Shown here: positions 32,501 to 35,526 of the stretch, in pieces | Numbering within the stretch: position 1 is the first letter of the stretch | How the letters are laid out: each line of letters opens with the position of its first letter | NCBI GenBank assembly: GCA_002426885.1 | Contig: DINU01000002.1 | Span: 1-35,526 of the forward strand | DNA: 35,526 bases | Direction of reading: 5' to 3' | Source: Patescibacteria group bacterium UBA5532 | Lineage (GTDB): Bacteria > Patescibacteriota > Gracilibacteria > BD1-5 > UBA2023 | Made by a program: the position numbers and the translations under genes | Notes under the pieces: model-generated | The model's database searches: none | What the model saw: the letters and a program-made list of their open reading frames with translations, nothing else | What the model was told of the DNA's origin: nothing

Positions 32501-33236
32501 TTTTATTAAACGCATTTGGTTTATCTGAAACCGTATTGTGTCTGAGGATTTCCAAAAATCTATTAAAAATAAATGAAGCATCACTTTCCTTAATATCTTC
32601 AAGTTGTTCATAAGTTAGAGCTCTTGACTCAAAATTATACGCCCTTACCCAAGCTTCAAAAATACCATTTTCTTTTGTAAATTTATTCCACCTTTCATAA
32701 AAATCTTTTGCATTTGATGTTTCTCTATAACTCTCTTCAATATTTATGATATCATTTTTATATTCTCATTTTTCATTTGAGGCATATAAGACAAGAAAAT
32801 CCGTATTTCTATCTTGTTGAAAATAGGTAAAAAGTTGATTTTTTTCACTTTTTTGCATATTTTTCAGTTCTTTTTCATATTCTTTTCCCCAAGTTTTACA
32901 CTCTATCATGAGAAATGATTTTCCCTCTTTTTTTACTAAAATATCAAGATATTTTGTTGTTCCATGCCCTGCTGGAAATTCTTTTTCTAAAATAATATCT
33001 TCTGGACTATATCCTTTTTCCAAAAGTCTATTCACGCACTCTAAAACAACTCCATTTTCTGCATCTTTGAAATTTTGAGTAGTATGTCTTCATGATTGTA
33101 TTTTCTCTCCGTAATTAATTCTCTCATTTTCAAAATCTACTTCAATACTGTATCATGAACTATATTTTTTCATAAAAATATCTGAGGTATTTTCCTTAGG
33201 AAGAAATCAAAGTTGTTTGAGAAATTCCTTTTTCAT
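29559..33236 (-). CDS. single-chain restriction-modification-specificity enzyme (Type IIG/IIB-like)
   Basis: 1225 residues combining three functions. Nuclease: PD-(D/E)XK motif with D98ILVKKEG and IE112CK (residues 98-114). Methyltransferase (N6-adenine, gamma class): motif I DYAAGSGHF at about 435, and motif IV SNPPYS at about 551-556. Specificity: two target-recognition halves, about 885-1010 and 1055-1225, each followed by a conserved LPPKDIQQKMV or LPSLEKQKQIV stretch and a helix, as in Type I HsdS. This R-M-S fusion and length match AloI-like Type IIB enzymes; the site cannot be predicted. Dozens of in-frame UGA codons; UAA stop. Base composition is visibly A/T-richer than the neighbours. 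No separate methylase or partner gene is present. Confidence 0.9.
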
Positions 33237-33259
33237 AAACAAAGAATTATGACAATAAG

Positions 33260-33287
33260 TATATATATATTTTCTTATTTTTTTCAA
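33260..33287 (-). promoter_or_regulatory. candidate promoter of the restriction-modification gene
   Basis: Minus strand TTGAAA and TATATA with a 16-base spacer, in an A/T-rich gap between virB4 and the ATG at 33236. The alternating TA run makes the exact -10 uncertain. Confidence 0.4.
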
Positions 33288-33301
33288 GAATATAGAAACA
33301 T

Positions 33302-35293
33302 CTATCTCTTTCCCTTCGTATCGATAACCTGCTGTTCGAAGAATGATGCGAGGATCTGAATCCCGACGTGTTCTCCACCTGCAAAGAAGAGTCCCGTACC
33401 GACCGTCGCATTCAGAAGGATATATTTTTCCTGTTCTGTCAGCTTAAAGATATCTTGTAGGATATCGATCGATGCTGGAGACTGCTTCAGAAGGAGCTGG
33501 ATCGAGGAGTTCGTCACGATCGCTTTCCCATGCGTATTCTGCATAAAGTCTTCTACATCCTGTGTGATCGTCGTGATCGCGAGATTATATTTTCTCGCTC
33601 TTTTTACGAGTCCGAAGAGGAACTTCGCACTATCTTCATACTGCATAATATGCCATGCCTCATCGATCACGAGCATGCGCTTGATATCCGAGCTTCGCGC
33701 GATATTCCAGACATAATTCAGGATGATGAACATCGCGACTGGTCTGAGAATCTCGTCGAGATCTCGGACCGAGAAGACGACCATTCCATCTTTCAGATCG
33801 ACATTTGTCGGACTCGAAAAAACTCAGGAAAAAACTCCTGTTACGTATTTTTCCATACGTTCGCAGAGTCATTTTCCCCCTTCCATCGTCTCGAGAACTG
33901 AGTAGAGATCCTTCATGATCGGGACCTCTTTCCCATCGATCGAGTCATCCTCCATCGTGATTCCTTTCAGTGAGTACGTCGTGAGAAGTCACTTCTCGAG
34001 GATCGCCTCCTCACTCGGAGTCAGCTTCCCGAGCATCAGATGCATCAGACTGATCATATTCACGACCGCACCACGCAGAAGATCTCATGGATGCGCATCC
34101 GTATCTTTCAGAGAGCGCGGAAGGTCGAATGGATTGATCCGTTCGTTCGAGTTCAGATTGATATTCAGATATGTCCCTCAGACAGTATCCACGAGTGGCT
34201 TGTACTCATTTTCTGGATCGAGTACGATGACGTCCGTCCCGAGCATAAGCGAGCGAAGGATCTCGAGCTTCACGGCGAAGGATTTTCATCCTCAGGATTT
34301 CGCGAAGACACACATGTTCGCATTCTCAGATGAGAAACGATCGAAGATAATCAGGGAGTTATTATGCGTATTGATCCCGTAGAAAATCCCATCATCCTGA
34401 GAGAGGGAATTGGAAGAAAAAGGAAATGTCGTCGAGAGTCACTTCGTCGAGATATTTCTGTAGACATTTACCTCATCTTTCGCGAACGGTCCTGTCGCGA
34501 TGAAGCCCTGTTCTGCACGGAGAAATGCCTGCTTCGTGAGGACATTCCGACCAGTCAGCATGACATCGAGCGTATTAGCGAGTTTTTTCAGATCTTCTTC
34601 ACTTTCGGCGTAGGTCGTGATATAGATCGAGAGATGAAAATATTTTTCCTGACCGCGAACGAGTGAGTTCTGGAGCTCATTGACATCCTGCATTTGGGCT
34701 TCGAGATGCGGATCTGCGAGGAGTCATTTCTCGGCATTGATCGAGTACTGTGAACGAAGCTGAGTCAGACGTTTACGGAGATATTTCATAATCCGCGCGG
34801 AATCGATCGGATAGACGAACATCGAAAGATCAAATTTTACATCCCAGTTAATGAGAGGCGAAAGCCAGTTTCCCTCGAGAACATCAGGATACGCATAGGT
34901 GTAGAGCGTCCGCACGAACGTGTCCCCGATCTGGAGTTTCGTCGTGTCGATCTTGATCATCGCGGGCGCGATCATATCCTTGATAAATGCCAATGCCTCG
35001 TTATATTCTTTTTCTGTGCGCTCGAGTTCCTGGGCTTCTTCTTTCGAGATTTTTCGGTTTGGATTATCATCGAGTGATGTGATCGTGTTCGCGAGTTGTG
35101 TGATCTTGTCTTGATGTGTGTCTGGTTTTTCTGTATTTTTTTCTGATGAAATAACCGCCGATCACGCAGAAGGAACCGGCGGATCGCCGGCGATAATATG
35201 ATTTTTGGTTTCTTGGTAGAGCTCTTTTTCGAATTCTCACGCATCTCCGGTATAATTCCGAGCCACCAATTCTTGGATAGTGGGAGTCGCCAT
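33302..35293 (-). CDS. VirB4-like type IV secretion ATPase
   Basis: 663 residues, compared with about 800 for classical VirB4/TraC. The N-terminal extension (1-110) is hydrophilic. The middle has FDLSMFVYPIDSARIMKYL and FHLSIYITTYAESEEDLKKL, typical of the VirB4 N-domain. Walker A is AKSGGGKSF (about 331-339), where two of the three Gly are UGA (34292, 34286). VIVLDPENEYK follows, then Walker B RMLVIDEAWH (about 537-546) and the Gln motif TITQDVEDF. It powers DNA or protein transfer or pilus assembly. No VirB6, VirB8, VirB10, VirD4 or relaxase gene is visible. Start ATG 35293 follows a T-rich leader; stop UAG. Confidence 0.92.
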
Positions 35294-35316
35294 GGAAATA
35301 AAGAAAAATTTCTCGA

Positions 35317-35344
35317 ATTGTATGGTGAAACCACGAAAATGCAA
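35317..35344 (-). promoter_or_regulatory. virB4 promoter
   Basis: Minus strand TTGCAT and TACAAT with a 16-base spacer, about 24 bases before the ATG at 35293. Confidence 0.5.
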
Positions 35345-35393
35345 TGATAAAGTCTCTTGTGAAGCTTCTTTGCATTGACGAATGAGGAAATGA

Positions 35394-35421
35394 CTTGTCA
35401 TACTGATATTTTTCATATAAT
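35394..35421 (+). promoter_or_regulatory. tRNA-Leu promoter
   Basis: CTTGTC (or TTGTCA, one base on) and perfect TATAAT, spacer 15-16 bases; the tRNA begins 18 bases after the -10 box, the same distance as for the tRNA-Met promoter. Confidence 0.55.
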
Positions 35422-35438
35422 ACTCGCACTGCACGTAT

Positions 35439-35525
35439 GCCCGGGTGGTGAAATTGGTAGACACGTACGTTTCAGATACGTATGAGAGCAATCTCTTGGG
35501 GGTTCAAGTCCCCCCTCGGGCACCA
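35439..35525 (+). tRNA. tRNA-Leu (CAG anticodon)
   Basis: Acceptor GCCCGGG / CTCGGGC (one G-U), D-arm GTGAAATTGGTAGACAC, anticodon stem TACGT / ACGTA around TTCAGAT, long class II variable arm, T-arm GGGGGTTCAAGTCCCCC and encoded CCA at 35523-35525. Confidence 0.95.
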
Positions 35526-35526
35526 T

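Overview
The window comes from a bacterium that reads UGA as glycine (translation table 25), as known in Candidatus Gracilibacteria and Absconditabacteria (SR1), two Candidate Phyla Radiation lineages. With UGA as a stop, nearly every housekeeping gene breaks into pieces. With UGA as Gly, full-length proteins appear and the UGAs fall on invariant glycines: G3 box of TypA and EF-G, P-loops of a MacB-type ATPase, RuvB and VirB4, and the GPG motif of TsaB. Every CDS below was read this way and ends at UAA or UAG. No tRNA-Gly(UCA) lies in the window, so the decoding tRNA is elsewhere.

Layout. 1-1295 (-): surface protein with an SLH domain, phage-tail-fibre motifs and LSG repeats, running off the left edge. 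1625-7438 (+): typA, then a three-gene MacA/MacB-like ABC export set. 7549-8236 (+): a small acidic protein and a cold-shock protein. 8336-8790: no convincing gene, but two rightward terminators. 8791-16205 (-): trm11-like/dciA-like/ruvB; proS/sanA-like; ssb; an O-methyltransferase; a gene-poor gap at 15125-15821; a small unknown. 16268-18271 (-): recG. 18458-20596 (+): fusA with two terminators. 20889-23162 (-): SMR transporter, serS, tsaB. 23386-23500: tRNA-Met and terminator.

23593-29548 (+) is a tight accessory block: a secreted RlpA-like/CAP two-domain protein, a lipoprotein, a PriA-like protein without helicase motifs, and two exported cysteine-containing proteins of unknown family. 29559-33236 (-) is a visibly A/T-richer gene for a single-chain restriction-modification-specificity enzyme that itself uses many UGA-Gly codons. 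33302-35293 (-) is a VirB4-like ATPase. The window ends with tRNA-Leu(CAG).

Expression signals look uniform. Several candidate promoters combine TTGNNN/TTTNNN and TATNNT with a 16-base spacer. Most start codons follow a U-rich leader without a Shine-Dalgarno sequence, and one gene (trm11-like) appears leaderless. These are readings by eye, not computed scores.
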